Below, piece by piece: positions 18,271-27,314 of a DNA stretch of 64,000 nt. The position numbers and the translations under genes were made by a program. The DNA lies in contig NZ_JABGCB010000007.1 of assembly GCF_013149295.1 (NCBI RefSeq), positions 1 to 64,000 of the forward strand, read 5' to 3'. The DNA is from Novosphingobium sp. SG751A. Lineage in GTDB: Bacteria > Pseudomonadota > Alphaproteobacteria > Sphingomonadales > Sphingomonadaceae. The notes under the pieces were generated by a model that saw nothing but the letters and a program-made list of their open reading frames with translations, was not told the DNA's origin and did no database searches. Each line of letters starts with the position of its first letter. The stretch's first letter is position 1.

Positions 18271-19497
18271 TCAGATGCCCTTACGACAGGAATTGCAGAG
18301 GATGCCCCGCCCGGCGCGCCCGCCCGCGGCCTCCGCCTCGCGGTCCAGCGCCACCAGACTCCGCCCCGCCCCTGGCACCGGCCCGGCATAGGCCGCCAGA
18401 CGCGCGGCCACCAGCGGCGCGGCAAAAGAAGTGCCGCGCAAAGTCACTCGCCCGGCAAGGCCAACGGCGGTCATGTCCGCGCCGGGGGCGGCATAATCGA
18501 GATGGCTGGCACGCCCCGCCTCGAACAACACGCGCCCCTTGCCGTCCACCCCGGTTACGGCCACCACATCGCGATAAGAGGCCGGATAGGACAAAGGCGA
18601 GGCCGCGCCATCATTGCCGACGGCGGCGACGACGAACATCCCCCGCGCCTGCGCCGCCGCAACTGCGCGCTCCAGCAAGGGATTGGCAGGCCCGACAAGG
18701 CTGATCGAGACGACCGGCACGCGCTGCTGCGCCATCCAGCCCAGCGCCTTGGCGATGGCCAGCGCATTGCCGCCCGCCGGGTCCGCACCATAAACATCGG
18801 CAGCAAACACATGCGCCACCCCCGCCCCGCCCAGCAGCGAAGCGATGGATTGGGCATGTTGATTAGGGCGCGGGGCGCCGATGGCAAAACCGGCCTGCGC
18901 GGCAAGGCGGGCATCGGGCCGGATGCCCCCGTCGATCAGGCCCACCGTGCCGCCCCGTGGGGATGGCATGGCCGAGGGGCCAGAGGCCGGCGCCGTCTGG
19001 CCGCCCGGGAAATGGATCTGATCGGCCGTCACGGTCTTGGCGGGCAACAGCTTTTGCAAGGCCCGCGTGGCATCGGGCAATGTCACACCGGCGGGCGTCT
19101 CCAGCCGGGCAAAGCCCACGCCCAGCCCTTCCAGATCGCCCTGCTCCATCAGCCGATAGCCCGATTTTTCCGCCAACATCAGCGCAGCCGGGTCGGGATC
19201 GAGCAGCAGCAGTTCATGCGCGCGGGCGGGCGATCCATTGGCGTCCATCGCCACCGTATTGCGATTGCGGCGCACGAAAGCATCAAGCCGCGCCAGCCGC
19301 AGATCGGCCAGCGCGGCCACATCCTCAAGCGGGCGCGCCACCAGCGTGGCGGCCCCGTCCAGCGTGCCGCGCAGCCTGTCGACCGCCCCGCCCAAGGTCT
19401 GACCAACAGCGGGCAGGCCAAGCTGGGCCAGCGCAGGCCCCGCCGCCGCCAGCAGCAGCGCGCCGGCAATCCCCAGCCTGATGAACCGCTGTCGCAC
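18271..19497 (-). CDS. Secreted S8 family serine protease (subtilase)
   Basis: 408 aa from a GTG at 19497 (AAAGGG upstream); no in-frame ATG is available near the N-terminus. A signal peptide (LGIAGALLLAAAGPALAQ) is followed by a propeptide-like region to about 180. The catalytic domain has D189 in GLIDGGI, H214 in NQHAQSIASLLGG, N295 in AAVGNDG and S357 in RGTSFAAPLVAARLA, a complete Asp-His-Ser triad with oxyanion Asn. A CNSC pair lies near the C-terminus. It is divergent from an ECF sigma/anti-sigma pair. In several proteobacteria such a protease belongs to the regulon or controls it, so a link is likely but unproven. Confidence 0.9.
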   Translation of the reverse strand: MRQRFIRLGIAGALLLAAAGPALAQLGLPAVGQTLGGAVDRLRGTLDGAATLVARPLEDVAALADLRLARLDAFVRRNRNTVAMDANGSPARAHELLLLDPDPAALMLAEKSGYRLMEQGDLEGLGVGFARLETPAGVTLPDATRALQKLLPAKTVTADQIHFPGGQTAPASGPSAMPSPRGGTVGLIDGGIRPDARLAAQAGFAIGAPRPNQHAQSIASLLGGAGVAHVFAADVYGADPAGGNALAIAKALGWMAQQRVPVVSISLVGPANPLLERAVAAAQARGMFVVAAVGNDGAASPLSYPASYRDVVAVTGVDGKGRVLFEAGRASHLDYAAPGADMTAVGLAGRVTLRGTSFAAPLVAARLAAYAGPVPGAGRSLVALDREAEAAGGRAGRGILCNSCRKGI

Positions 19498-19565
19498 TCT
19501 CTTGCCCTTTGTTCAAAAAAATCGCACCAACGCGGAAGAAACGAGCGTGGTCGTCCGTTTCATCC

Positions 19566-20081
19566 ATGACAAGGTGCAAATCATTGCCAACGGCTCAATT
19601 CAGCGAAGGACTGGTCAGGCTTTTGCCGCAGATGCGGCGGTTTGCCCGAGGCCTTACGCGCGACGGGGCCGATGGCGACGATCTGTGCCAGATGACAATC
19701 GAACGCGCGCTCAAATCCTCGCATCTGTGGACCGAGGGGACGCGCCTTGATTCATGGGTGTATCGGATCATGCGCAACATATGGATCGACGAGGCCCGCG
19801 CGCGCAATCGCGCCAGCCAGACCTTCGCCCCCGAAGAGGATGGCGAGCATGTGGGCATGGCGGGCGATGTGGGAATCGAAGCTCATGTCGAACTGGGCAA
19901 TGTGGACCGCGCGATGGCGCAATTGCCCGATGAACAGCGCGAGGCGGTGATGCTCGTGCTGGTCGAAGGCTTTGCCTATAAAGAGGCGGCCGAAATCATC
20001 GGGTGTCCGATAGGCACGCTCACCTCGCGTCTGGCGCGTGGGCGCGAGGCGCTGATGCGCGCTTTGGGAGAAGAATCATGA
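19566..20081 (+). CDS. ECF-type RNA polymerase sigma factor
   Basis: About 171 aa. It has region 2 (LVRLLPQMRRFARGLTRDGADGDDLCQMTIERAL, then DSWVYRIMRNIWIDEARAR) and region 4 (AMAQLPDEQREAVMLVLVEGFAYKEAAEIIGCPIGTLTSRLARGR), and no region 1 or 3, so it is an extracytoplasmic function sigma factor. The start is uncertain. The ATG at 19566 has no clear ribosome site, and a TTG at 19509 is also possible. The stop overlaps the anti-sigma start (ATGA), the standard arrangement. The stimulus is not visible from sequence; the divergent subtilase is the most likely target gene. Confidence 0.92.
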   Translation: MTRCKSLPTAQFSEGLVRLLPQMRRFARGLTRDGADGDDLCQMTIERALKSSHLWTEGTRLDSWVYRIMRNIWIDEARARNRASQTFAPEEDGEHVGMAGDVGIEAHVELGNVDRAMAQLPDEQREAVMLVLVEGFAYKEAAEIIGCPIGTLTSRLARGREALMRALGEES

Positions 20082-20815
20082 GCGTGAGCCGCGAAGAGAT
20101 CATGGCCTATGTCGATGGCGAAATCGACGAAGCGGCACGCGAACGCATCACGCTGGCGGCGCTGAGCGACCTTGACCTTGCCGAAGCGATTGCGCGCGAG
20201 CGGGCCTTGCGCGAACGGCTGCAGGGGCATTTTGCGGGCGTGACGCAGGAACCCGTGCCCCCGGCGTGGGAGGCAATGATCCGCGAGCAGACCACGCCTG
20301 CTCCCGTCATCGACCTTGCGCAGGTGCGCCGCAGGAAAGCGGAAGAGGCCAAGGTCGCCCAGCCCAAAATCCCCCTGTCGCAGCGCAAATGGTTTGGCGG
20401 GGCGATTGCTGCTGCGCTGGTCATGGGCCTGTTCCTTGGCGGACAGATGATGGGGCGCGAAGGGCCGATCACGGCCAAAGACGGCGCGCTGCTGGCCTCG
20501 GGCGATCTGGCCCATGCGCTCGACCGGCAACTGGCCGCCGACGATGGGGCGACGCGGATGATCGCCACGTTTCGCCGGGGCGATGGAGCACTGTGCCGCG
20601 CCTTTTCGGGGGCCTCGGCCTCGGGCGTTGCCTGCCATGGCGGCGATGGCTGGCGGCTGGAGCATGTGATGCCCGGATCGGGCGCATCGGGCGCGCAATA
20701 TCGTCAGGCAGGCTCAGCCGATGGCGCCGTTATGGCCATTGCGCAGGACATGGCAGTGGGTGAGCCGTTGGACGCGGCGCAGGAAAAAGCGGCCAAGGAC
20801 AAGGGCTGGCGCTGA
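20078..20815 (+). CDS. Membrane anti-sigma factor
   Basis: 245 aa. The N-terminal 100 residues are cytoplasmic and begin SREEIMAYVDGEIDEAARERI, the typical opening of anti-sigma proteins of this group. One membrane segment follows at about 105-125 (WFGGAIAAALVMGLFLGGQMM), then a periplasmic part of about 120 residues with two Cys (CRAFSGASASGVAC) that could form a disulfide. The ATG overlaps the sigma factor stop. It should hold the sigma factor at the membrane until an envelope signal releases it. Confidence 0.88.
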   Translation: MSVSREEIMAYVDGEIDEAARERITLAALSDLDLAEAIARERALRERLQGHFAGVTQEPVPPAWEAMIREQTTPAPVIDLAQVRRRKAEEAKVAQPKIPLSQRKWFGGAIAAALVMGLFLGGQMMGREGPITAKDGALLASGDLAHALDRQLAADDGATRMIATFRRGDGALCRAFSGASASGVACHGGDGWRLEHVMPGSGASGAQYRQAGSADGAVMAIAQDMAVGEPLDAAQEKAAKDKGWR

Positions 20816-20844
20816 AATTTCCATCGTTTGTACTTTTTCGTTTG

Positions 20845-20866
20845 AACCCTGTGAAAAAACAGGGTT
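20845..20866 (+). terminator. Hairpin after the anti-sigma gene
   Basis: AACCCTG (20845-20851) pairs with CAGGGTT (20860-20866) around an A-rich loop, 30 bases past the stop. No T-run follows, so it is a weak terminator at best. Confidence 0.4.
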
Positions 20867-20899
20867 GAACTCTCCTGCCCTTGCACTCTAGTCTCCCTA

Positions 20900-20913
20900 T
20901 GACAACGGTAACA
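20900..20913. promoter_or_regulatory. LacI-family operator upstream of the lacI-like gene
   Basis: The 14 bases at 20900-20913 fit the family pattern TGNNANCGNTNNCA at every fixed position, with the central CG typical of LacI/GalR sites. It lies 58 bases before the start codon, so autoregulation is the simplest reading. Confidence 0.6.
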
Positions 20914-20971
20914 TAAAGAGCGCCGAAAGCGGGGGCAACAATCGCTTTTCCGGCGTAGGCAGAGGATAGTC

Positions 20972-21964
20972 GTGACCACCATCAAGGATGTGGCCGAGCG
21001 CGCGGGCGTTTCGATCAAGACCGTTTCGCGCGTGCTGAACGAAGAGCCGCATGTGCGCGCGCAGGTGAAGGAGCGCGTGCTCGAAGCCGCGCGTGAACTG
21101 GATTACAAGCCCAATCGCGCCGCCAGCCGCCTTGCGGGCGGGCGTTCCTTCCTGATCGCGCATCTCTATGACAATCCCAACCCCAGCTATATTTCGGCGC
21201 TGCACATCGGCGCGGCGCGGCGGTGCCGGGAACTGGGCTATCATCTGGTGGTCGAGCCGGTGAACAGTCAGGACAAGGATCTGCTGGGTCTGGTCCGGCG
21301 CCTGTTCGCCACAATTGCCCCCGATGGCATTTTGCTCAGCCCGCCTTTGTCGGAAAACACCGAATTTGTCGAAAGCGTGCGGCAATTGGGCGGGCGGATC
21401 GCGCTGATCTCGGCCACGCATGGCGATGAATGGACGCATATTTCCACTGATGAACGCGGGGCCAGCAAGGCGATCATGGCGCATCTGCTGGGTCTGGGCC
21501 ACCGCCGCATCGGTTTCGTGCGCGGACACCCCCAGCATTTCGGCGCCACCTTGCGCTATGACGGCTATTGCCAATCGCTGGTCGAGGCCGGGCTGGCGCT
21601 GGAACCGGCACTGGTGGCGCAGGGTTATTTCGACCTGCAATCCGGGCTGGAGGCAACCCGCAGCCTGCTGGCCCTGCCCCAGCGGCCCACGGCGATCTTT
21701 GCCTCCAACGATGAAATGGCGGTGGGCGCGCTGATGGCCGCACGCGAATTCGGGCTGAATGTGCCGGAGGATCTCTCCATCATCGGCTTTGACGATACGC
21801 CGATGAGCCGCCTGATCTCGCCCGCGCTGACCACCGTGCGCCAGCCCCTGGAAGCGATGGGCGCGGCGGGGGTGGAAACCATCGTCTCGCCCGACAAGGC
21901 GCCGGGGGATTATCTGGATTTCGAGATCATCCTGCGCGATTCCTGCGCGCCGCCGAGGGGGTAA
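20972..21964 (+). CDS. LacI family transcriptional regulator
   Basis: 330 aa from the GTG at 20972. The helix-turn-helix and hinge are canonical: TTIKDVAERAGVSIKTVSRVLN, then VLEAARELDYKPNRAASRLA. The periplasmic-binding-protein-like effector domain follows (DGILLSPP, RRIGFVRGHP, AIFASNDEMAVGAL, DLSIIGFDDTPMS). Most relatives control sugar uptake or hydrolase genes, but none lies next to it here, so the effector is unknown. A matching operator lies upstream at 20900. Downstream follows a copy of the 3-prime repeat and a small hairpin. Confidence 0.93.
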   Translation: MTTIKDVAERAGVSIKTVSRVLNEEPHVRAQVKERVLEAARELDYKPNRAASRLAGGRSFLIAHLYDNPNPSYISALHIGAARRCRELGYHLVVEPVNSQDKDLLGLVRRLFATIAPDGILLSPPLSENTEFVESVRQLGGRIALISATHGDEWTHISTDERGASKAIMAHLLGLGHRRIGFVRGHPQHFGATLRYDGYCQSLVEAGLALEPALVAQGYFDLQSGLEATRSLLALPQRPTAIFASNDEMAVGALMAAREFGLNVPEDLSIIGFDDTPMSRLISPALTTVRQPLEAMGAAGVETIVSPDKAPGDYLDFEIILRDSCAPPRG

Positions 21965-21970
21965 GAAAGT

Positions 21971-22015
21971 TTGCCTCCGGCGGGCAAAGGGCGGGGGCCC
22001 TTTGCAATCCAGTTA
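21971..22015 (+). repeat. 3-prime palindromic repeat, module A, copy 1
   Basis: It begins TTGCCTCCGGCGGG and then has the stem GCAAAGGG with CCCTTTGC (loop CGGGGG) and the tail AATCCAGTTA. It starts seven bases past the lacI-like stop codon, in the same orientation. TTTGCC just upstream can also pair with GGCAAA, giving a second, mutually exclusive hairpin. Confidence 0.85.
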
Positions 22016-22062
22016 CTTGGGTATGGGCCTGATGGCGGGTGAATATTCCATGATAATGGATA

Positions 22063-22084
22063 GCCGCTGCGCGGCGGGGTTTTA
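22063..22084 (+). terminator. Small GC hairpin with T4
   Basis: GCCGC (22063-22067) pairs with GCGGC (22071-22075), followed by GGGGTTTT. Possible end of the lacI-like transcript, short stem. Confidence 0.4.
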
Positions 22085-22157
22085 GCACGGCGTGGAACTT
22101 GCCATTCACGGTGCGGGGCGTCATCGTAGGACACGTTTCGCCATGAAAGGATGCGGC

Positions 22158-22463
22158 ATGAAGGCAGGATGGGCAGCATTACTAGCCGGATTGCTGATCG
22201 CGCCCGCATCCGCGCAGCCCATCGCAGGCGGATGGAGCGCAGGGCAGACCGACAATCCCGAAGTCCGCGAGGCAGCCCGCTTTGCCGCAGGCCAATTGGG
22301 CCGTCACGCCCGCCTCGCCCATATTGACGCTGCCAGCCGGCAGGTCGTCGCGGGCATGAATTACCGCCTGACGCTGCGCCTGACCAATCGGCAGCGCTGG
22401 GAGGTGACGGTGTGGCGGCAGTTGGACGGCACGATGAAGCTGAGCGGGAAGCAGCGGCTTTGA
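22158..22463 (+). CDS. Small secreted cystatin-like protein
   Basis: 101 aa from the ATG at 22158, chosen because AAAGGA lies upstream and the signal peptide (MKAGWAALLAGLLIAPASAQ) then starts correctly; an ATG at 22143 would add five residues. The mature part begins with IAGGW and has QVVAGMNYRLTLRLTN, which matches the cystatin pattern: a Gly near the N-terminus, then Q-x-V-x-G in the first loop. Bacterial members of this family occur in Gram-negative periplasms; whether they inhibit proteases is mostly untested. The gene overlaps the next one by four bases (TTGA). Confidence 0.7.
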   Translation: MKAGWAALLAGLLIAPASAQPIAGGWSAGQTDNPEVREAARFAAGQLGRHARLAHIDAASRQVVAGMNYRLTLRLTNRQRWEVTVWRQLDGTMKLSGKQRL

Positions 22464-22996
22464 GCGCCCCAGCCCCCGTCCTTGGCGCGATCATGGCCGA
22501 GCGTTCCGCCAGCGCGCAGGCCCTGTTGGCGCAGATCGTCGAGCGCTGGGGCGGATCGCTGCGCATCGCGGGCGTAATCGAGGAGCCTCCGGCAAGCGGC
22601 GAAGACTGCTCGCCCGGCACGCTGGTCAGCATCCACGATGGCGCGCGTTTCCCGCTCGGTCAGGATCTGGGCTGCGAAGCGCAGGGCTGCACGCTCGATT
22701 CGGGCGCGCTGGTTTCGGCGGCGGCATGGGTGGAGGGGCGCCTGTCCCAGCCTTGCGATCTCCTCATCCTGAGCAAATTCGGCAAGATGGAGGCCGAGGC
22801 GGGCAGCGGTCTGCTCTCCTGCCTGCTGGCGGCGCTGGATCAGGCGGTGCCGGTGCTGCTCACCATCTCGCCCCGTTTTGTCGAGGCGTGGGGCGAATTT
22901 GCCGGACCCTATGCCCAGACCCTGCCGCCCGACCTTGCAGCGGTCGAAGGCTGGCTGGAACAGATCACAGCGCCCGCATCGCTGCCGCCGCAATAG
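22460..22996 (+). CDS. DUF2478 protein (P-loop-like NTPase-related)
   Basis: 178 aa if started at the TTG at 22460, which overlaps the cystatin-like stop; an ATG at 22493 would remove the first beta strand (VLGAIMAE). It resembles the DUF2478 family, found near molybdate and other metal-transport genes: an alternating beta/alpha layout, RIAGVIEEP, the central Cys pair in [29 protein letters not shown] and [20 protein letters not shown]. No Walker A loop is visible at the N-terminus. The 3-prime end overlaps the convergent LLM gene by 32 bases. Confidence 0.65.
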   Translation: MSAPAPVLGAIMAERSASAQALLAQIVERWGGSLRIAGVIEEPPASGEDCSPGTLVSIHDGARFPLGQDLGCEAQGCTLDSGALVSAAAWVEGRLSQPCDLLILSKFGKMEAEAGSGLLSCLLAALDQAVPVLLTISPRFVEAWGEFAGPYAQTLPPDLAAVEGWLEQITAPASLPPQ

Positions 22997-23954
22997 AAAA
23001 GCTGCGCCGCCGCGCTTCCTGATCAAACATCTGGCTCGCCACGATGATCTCATCGGCCCCGGTCCGTGCGATCAGGCCGCGCAGCATCGCCTCAACCTCG
23101 CTCTGCGTGCCAATCGCGGTGCAGGCCATCACCTGATCCAGCATGGCGCGATGGGGCGCGGGCAGGTTTTCATAGTAATTTTCAACCGGCGGCCGCACCA
23201 GTCCCCCGCCCTGCCCGGTACGCAGCGCGACAAAGCCCTGCTGCATCGTGGTGGCAAGGAAACGCGCCTCATCCGCCGTATCGGCGGCAAACACATTGCA
23301 GGCCACCATCACATGGGGCCGGTCCAACACCGCCGAGGGGCGGAACAGGCGGCGATAGGTTTCGATCGCCTCGTCCAGCATGGCGGGCGCGAAATGCGAG
23401 GCAAAGCCATAGGGCAGGCCCATCGCGGCGGCCAGTTGCGCGCCATAGGTGCTCGACCCCAGCACCCACATCTCCGGCTTGGCCCCCGCGCCCGGCACGG
23501 CGGGAAAGCCCGCCCGCGCATCGCCCGCGAAATAGGCCTGCAATTCCATCACCTGCTGGGGGAAAGCATCGGGATCGCCATGGCGCAGCGCCATCGCCAC
23601 CCGCCCGTCCGACCCCGGCGCGCGGCCCAGCGCCAGATCAATCCGCCCCGGATAGAGCGCGTCAAGCGTGCCGAATTGCTCGGCAATCTGCAAAGGCGCA
23701 TGATTGGGCAGCATGATCCCGCCCGACCCGATGCGGATGCGCGACGTATGCCCGCCCACATGCGCCAGCACCACCGAGGTGGCCGCCCCGCCGATGCCGG
23801 GCATACCGTGATGCTCGGCCACCCAATATCGGGCAAACCCTTCGCCCTCGGCATGGGCGGCAAGGGCGGCGGCATGGCCATAGGCCTCATACAGCGTGCC
23901 GCCTTCGAGAACGGGGACAAGGTCGAGGACGGACAGGGGGATGGACTGGCTCAT
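22965..23954 (-). CDS. LLM class flavin-dependent oxidoreductase
   Basis: 329 aa, the usual length. The luciferase-like TIM barrel opens with [11 protein letters not shown], then [26 protein letters not shown] and [41 protein letters not shown], which are typical of the subgroup closest to the MsnO8/YhbW-like proteins. It should bind FMN supplied by a reductase; the substrate is unknown. It is convergent with the DUF2478 gene (32-base overlap). trhO lies 61 bases upstream on the same strand. Confidence 0.92.
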   Translation of the reverse strand: MSQSIPLSVLDLVPVLEGGTLYEAYGHAAALAAHAEGEGFARYWVAEHHGMPGIGGAATSVVLAHVGGHTSRIRIGSGGIMLPNHAPLQIAEQFGTLDALYPGRIDLALGRAPGSDGRVAMALRHGDPDAFPQQVMELQAYFAGDARAGFPAVPGAGAKPEMWVLGSSTYGAQLAAAMGLPYGFASHFAPAMLDEAIETYRRLFRPSAVLDRPHVMVACNVFAADTADEARFLATTMQQGFVALRTGQGGGLVRPPVENYYENLPAPHRAMLDQVMACTAIGTQSEVEAMLRGLIARTGADEIIVASQMFDQEARRRSFSIAAAAMRAL

Positions 23955-24015
23955 GGCCTCCTATCTGGGCATGGCCAAGGCGCGCTGCAAGGAGCGCGTT
24001 GATATGGAGCGTGAT

Positions 24016-24837
24016 TTAGGCGCAGGCCGGGCAGGCTTCCCCTGCGATATAGAGCGGCGAGGCCTGCTCCGCCTCGCCCACCGGCGCACCGCAAGCCGCG
24101 CAGGACACATGGCTGCCCAGCGCAAGGCCATGGCCCAGCGTCACGCGCTCATCAAAGACGAAACATTCGCCTTCCCACAAGCTTTGTTCCGCAGGCACCT
24201 TTTCGAGATAATTGAGGATGCCGCCTTTGAGGTGATAGACCTGCTCTACCCCTTCGGATTTCAGGAAAGCGGTGGATTTTTCGCAGCGGATGCCCCCGGT
24301 GCAGAACATGGCCACCTTGGGCTGTTTCCCCTCTCCCAGCAAAGCCTCCCTCTGGCTGCGGAACCATTCGGGAAATTCGCGGAAAGAACGCGTGTTGGGG
24401 TCGATGGCGCGCTGGAATGTTCCGGCCACCACCTCATAATGGTTGCGCGTGTCGATCACGATGGTCTCCGGGTCCGCGATCAGCGCGTTCCAGTCCTGCG
24501 GCTCGACATAGGTGCCCACAATCGCCAGCGGATCGACGCCCGGCACGCCCATGGTGACGATCTCGCGCTTCATGCGCACCTTCATCCGGCCAAAGGGCAT
24601 GGCCGCCGCCGCGCTATATTTGACCTCCAGCCCCGCGCAGCCCGGAAGCGCGCGAATATGATCGAGCACGGCGGCAATGCCTTGCGCGCTGCCCGCGATG
24701 GTGCCGTTGATCCCCTCGCCCGCCAGCAGCAGCGTGCCCTTGATCCCCTGATCTTCGCAAAGAGCCAGCAAGGGTTCGCGCAAAAGCACGGGATCGGCAA
24801 AGGGCGTGAAATGATAAAGTGCGGCAACGGTGATCAT
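24016..24837 (-). CDS. trhO: tRNA uridine(34) hydroxylase TrhO (rhodanese family)
   Basis: 273 aa. This is the YceA/TrhO family that makes 5-hydroxyuridine at position 34 of some tRNAs. The N-terminal acylphosphatase-like domain has [15 protein letters not shown], and the rhodanese domain has [30 protein letters not shown] and the catalytic C179 in [16 protein letters not shown]. The C-terminus has two CxxC pairs (C246/C249 and C269/C272), which look like a small zinc site. The ATG lies 82 bases from the divergent ABC-F gene. Confidence 0.92.
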   Translation of the reverse strand: MITVAALYHFTPFADPVLLREPLLALCEDQGIKGTLLLAGEGINGTIAGSAQGIAAVLDHIRALPGCAGLEVKYSAAAAMPFGRMKVRMKREIVTMGVPGVDPLAIVGTYVEPQDWNALIADPETIVIDTRNHYEVVAGTFQRAIDPNTRSFREFPEWFRSQREALLGEGKQPKVAMFCTGGIRCEKSTAFLKSEGVEQVYHLKGGILNYLEKVPAEQSLWEGECFVFDERVTLGHGLALGSHVSCAACGAPVGEAEQASPLYIAGEACPACA

Positions 24838-24919
24838 GGCGCGGCCCTTTAGCGAGAAATGGCGCGATACGCAAAAGGCGGCTCTGGCGGTGGCGGCATT
24901 CGCCTGCTAGGCGGCCCGG

Positions 24920-26788
24920 ATGCTCAATATCTCCGATGTCACCGTGCGCCTCGGCGGCCGCACCATTCTTGATCGCGCCAGCGCAAACCTGCCTACCGGC
25001 GCCCGTGTGGGACTGGTAGGGCGCAACGGTGCGGGCAAGTCCACCCTGGTGAAAGCCATCATCGGCGAGATCGAACCCGACGAGGGCGGCATCGAGATGC
25101 CCCGCCGCTCGCGCCTTGGCTATATCGCGCAGGAAGCGCCCACCGGCACCGCCACGCCATTTGAAACCGTGCTGGCCGCCGACACCGAACGCGCCGCGCT
25201 GCTGGAGGAAGCCGAAACATCGACCGATCCGCACCGGCTGGGCGATGTGCATGACCGGTTGATCGCGATTGACGCCTATACCGGGCCTGCACGCGCGGCG
25301 CGCATCCTGCTGGGCCTTGGCTTTACCGAGGAAATGCAGGCCCAGCCCCTCGATTCCTATTCGGGCGGGTGGAAGATGCGCGTGGCGCTGGCCTCGCTGC
25401 TGTTTTCTCAGCCCGATGTGCTGCTGCTCGACGAACCCTCGAACCACCTCGATCTTGAAGCGACGCTGTGGCTGGAGAATTTCCTGCGCGCCTATCCCGG
25501 CACGCTGCTGATCATCAGCCACGAGCGCGATCTGCTCAACAATGTGGTCGATACGATTCTGCACCTTCAGGGCGGCAAGCTGACGATTTACGCGGGCGGA
25601 TATGATTCGTTCGAACGCCAGCGCGCCGAACGCGCCGCCCAGGCCGCCGCCGCCAAGGCCGCGCAGGACGCCCAGCGCGCCAAGCTGGAAGATTACGTCC
25701 GCCGCAATTCAGCCCGCGCCAGCACCGCCAAACAGGCCCAGTCGCGCGCGAAAATGCTGGCCCGGATGCAGCCCGTGCTGGGGATGATCGAGGACCCCTC
25801 GCTCTCGTTCAACTTCCCCGATCCGGCCGAATTGCGCCCGCCGCTCATCACGCTGGACCGCGCGGCGGTGGGCTATGGCGATACGCCGATCCTGCGCCGG
25901 CTCAACCTGCGCATCGACCCGGATGACCGCATTGCTCTCCTGGGCCGCAACGGCAACGGCAAGACCACGCTGGCGCGCCTGCTGGCCGGACAATTGCCCG
26001 CGATGGAGGGCGAGATGGTGACGGCGGGCAAGCTCAACATCGGCTATTTCACCCAGTATCAGGTGGAAGAACTGGCCGGAGGCGACACGCCGCTGGTGCA
26101 TATGGCCCGTGCGATGCAGGGCAAGGCCGAAAGCGCAGTGCGCGCCCAGCTTGGCCGCTTCGGCTTTTCCGGCCCCAAGGCCACCACCTCGGTCAGCCAG
26201 CTTTCAGGCGGCGAGCGTGCGCGTCTGGCGCTGGCGCTGGTGACGCGCGATGCGCCCCATCTCCTCATCCTCGACGAACCGACCAACCACCTTGATGTCG
26301 ATGCGCGCGAGGCCTTGGTGCAGGCGCTCAACGATTATCAGGGCGCGGTGATCCTGATCAGCCACGATCGCCACATGGTTGAAATGACCGCTGATCGCCT
26401 CGTGCTGGTCGATGGCGGGGCCGCCGAGCCCTATGACGGCAGCATCGAGGATTACATCGACTTCATCCTCGGCCGCAACCAGCCCAAACCCGCCCCCGCC
26501 GAGGGCAGCGCCAAAGCCGCACCCAGCGCCGCGGTCAAGGCCAACAACCTTGCCTGGGCCGAGGTCAAGGAATTGCAGAAAAAGGTCGCCAAGGCCGAAA
26601 AGGACATGGCCAAGGTTCAGGCCCGCATCGCCGAAGTTGACGCCGCCCTGTCCGACCCCGCCAAGGCCGCGCCCTCGCTCAAGGGCATGAATATCGGCAA
26701 GCTGGGCCAGATGCGCGAAAAGCTGGAGGCCGAACTGTCGGGCGCGGAGGCGCATTGGATGGCGTTGGTGGAGAAGCTGGAGGGGTGA
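24920..26788 (+). CDS. ABC-F family ATP-binding protein
   Basis: 622 aa with two ABC domains and no membrane segment. Domain 1 has GRNGAGKST (about 35), signature YSGGWKMR and LLLDEPSNHLD. The linker (about 225-290) is highly charged and helical. Domain 2 has GRNGNGKTT, LSGGERARL and LILDEPTNHLD. A C-terminal coiled coil (about 540-615) follows a Pro/Ala-rich hinge. The layout is like YheS/Uup-type ABC-F proteins, which act on the ribosome. The start is at the ATG at 24920. A copy of repeat module A starts 18 bases past the stop. Confidence 0.92.
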   Translation: MLNISDVTVRLGGRTILDRASANLPTGARVGLVGRNGAGKSTLVKAIIGEIEPDEGGIEMPRRSRLGYIAQEAPTGTATPFETVLAADTERAALLEEAETSTDPHRLGDVHDRLIAIDAYTGPARAARILLGLGFTEEMQAQPLDSYSGGWKMRVALASLLFSQPDVLLLDEPSNHLDLEATLWLENFLRAYPGTLLIISHERDLLNNVVDTILHLQGGKLTIYAGGYDSFERQRAERAAQAAAAKAAQDAQRAKLEDYVRRNSARASTAKQAQSRAKMLARMQPVLGMIEDPSLSFNFPDPAELRPPLITLDRAAVGYGDTPILRRLNLRIDPDDRIALLGRNGNGKTTLARLLAGQLPAMEGEMVTAGKLNIGYFTQYQVEELAGGDTPLVHMARAMQGKAESAVRAQLGRFGFSGPKATTSVSQLSGGERARLALALVTRDAPHLLILDEPTNHLDVDAREALVQALNDYQGAVILISHDRHMVEMTADRLVLVDGGAAEPYDGSIEDYIDFILGRNQPKPAPAEGSAKAAPSAAVKANNLAWAEVKELQKKVAKAEKDMAKVQARIAEVDAALSDPAKAAPSLKGMNIGKLGQMREKLEAELSGAEAHWMALVEKLEG

Positions 26789-26805
26789 TTTTAGCCGGAG
26801 GTGTT

Positions 26806-26847
26806 TTGCCTCCGGCGGGCAAAGGGCGGGGGCCCTTTGCAATCCCG
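26806..26847 (+). repeat. 3-prime palindromic repeat, module A, copy 2
   Basis: TTGCCTCCGGCGGG, stem GCAAAGGG with CCCTTTGC (loop CGGGGG), tail AATCCCG. It starts 18 bases past the ABC-F stop codon, same orientation. Confidence 0.85.
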
Positions 26848-26931
26848 AATCTGAATTTCTAATTTTCGAGAAATCAACTCATAGACAAAAAATAATGCTC
26901 TCGACTTTACGTCTAAGATAGAAGAGAGTGT

Positions 26932-27008
26932 GAAAAGAGTGAGAGATGACTGATAGCCCTTGTGGAGGGGGCGTCATGGATTCGAGGCCTCCATCTCTCA
27001 CTCTTTTC
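26932..27008. repeat. 17-bp perfect inverted repeat in AT-rich gap
   Basis: Left arm 26932-26948 begins GAAAAGAGTGAGAG; right arm 26992-27008 ends CACTCTTTTC; all 17 pairs match. The 43-base loop contains GGAGG and CCTCC, which extend the structure. It could be a strong bidirectional terminator for the converging genes, a small RNA, or the ends of a tiny non-autonomous element. No target-site duplication is visible. Confidence 0.75.
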
Positions 27009-27314
27009 TCCGATAGCGTTGGATTTCCACCGGACGGGTTTCTTCTGCCTTAGTTCCCTTTGCATACGCAAGGGCGATATCTGCAAAAATTTTGAAATAA
27101 TTGGCTTGACAGCGTAACCCGAACAAATGCGCCAATTCCGCGTAATGTATTGATTTTTTTGATAAAAATCACGCGTTATGCGCAAATAATTGAAAATGTT
27201 AGATTTTTGAAACGCTCAAAAAAGCTACCACTTCCCACACCTCGCCTATTGATTACTTGAGCGCCCAAAATTCCTACGGCTTTTAATGTCTGCTTAACCC
27301 GAATCGCCCTCCAT

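Noticed and set aside
26932..27008. Ends of an insertion sequence
   Set aside because: No transposase, no target duplication and only 77 bases in all; kept as an unexplained inverted repeat.
27107..27145. Promoter from TTGACA in the AT-rich gap
   Set aside because: No -10 box at a suitable distance.
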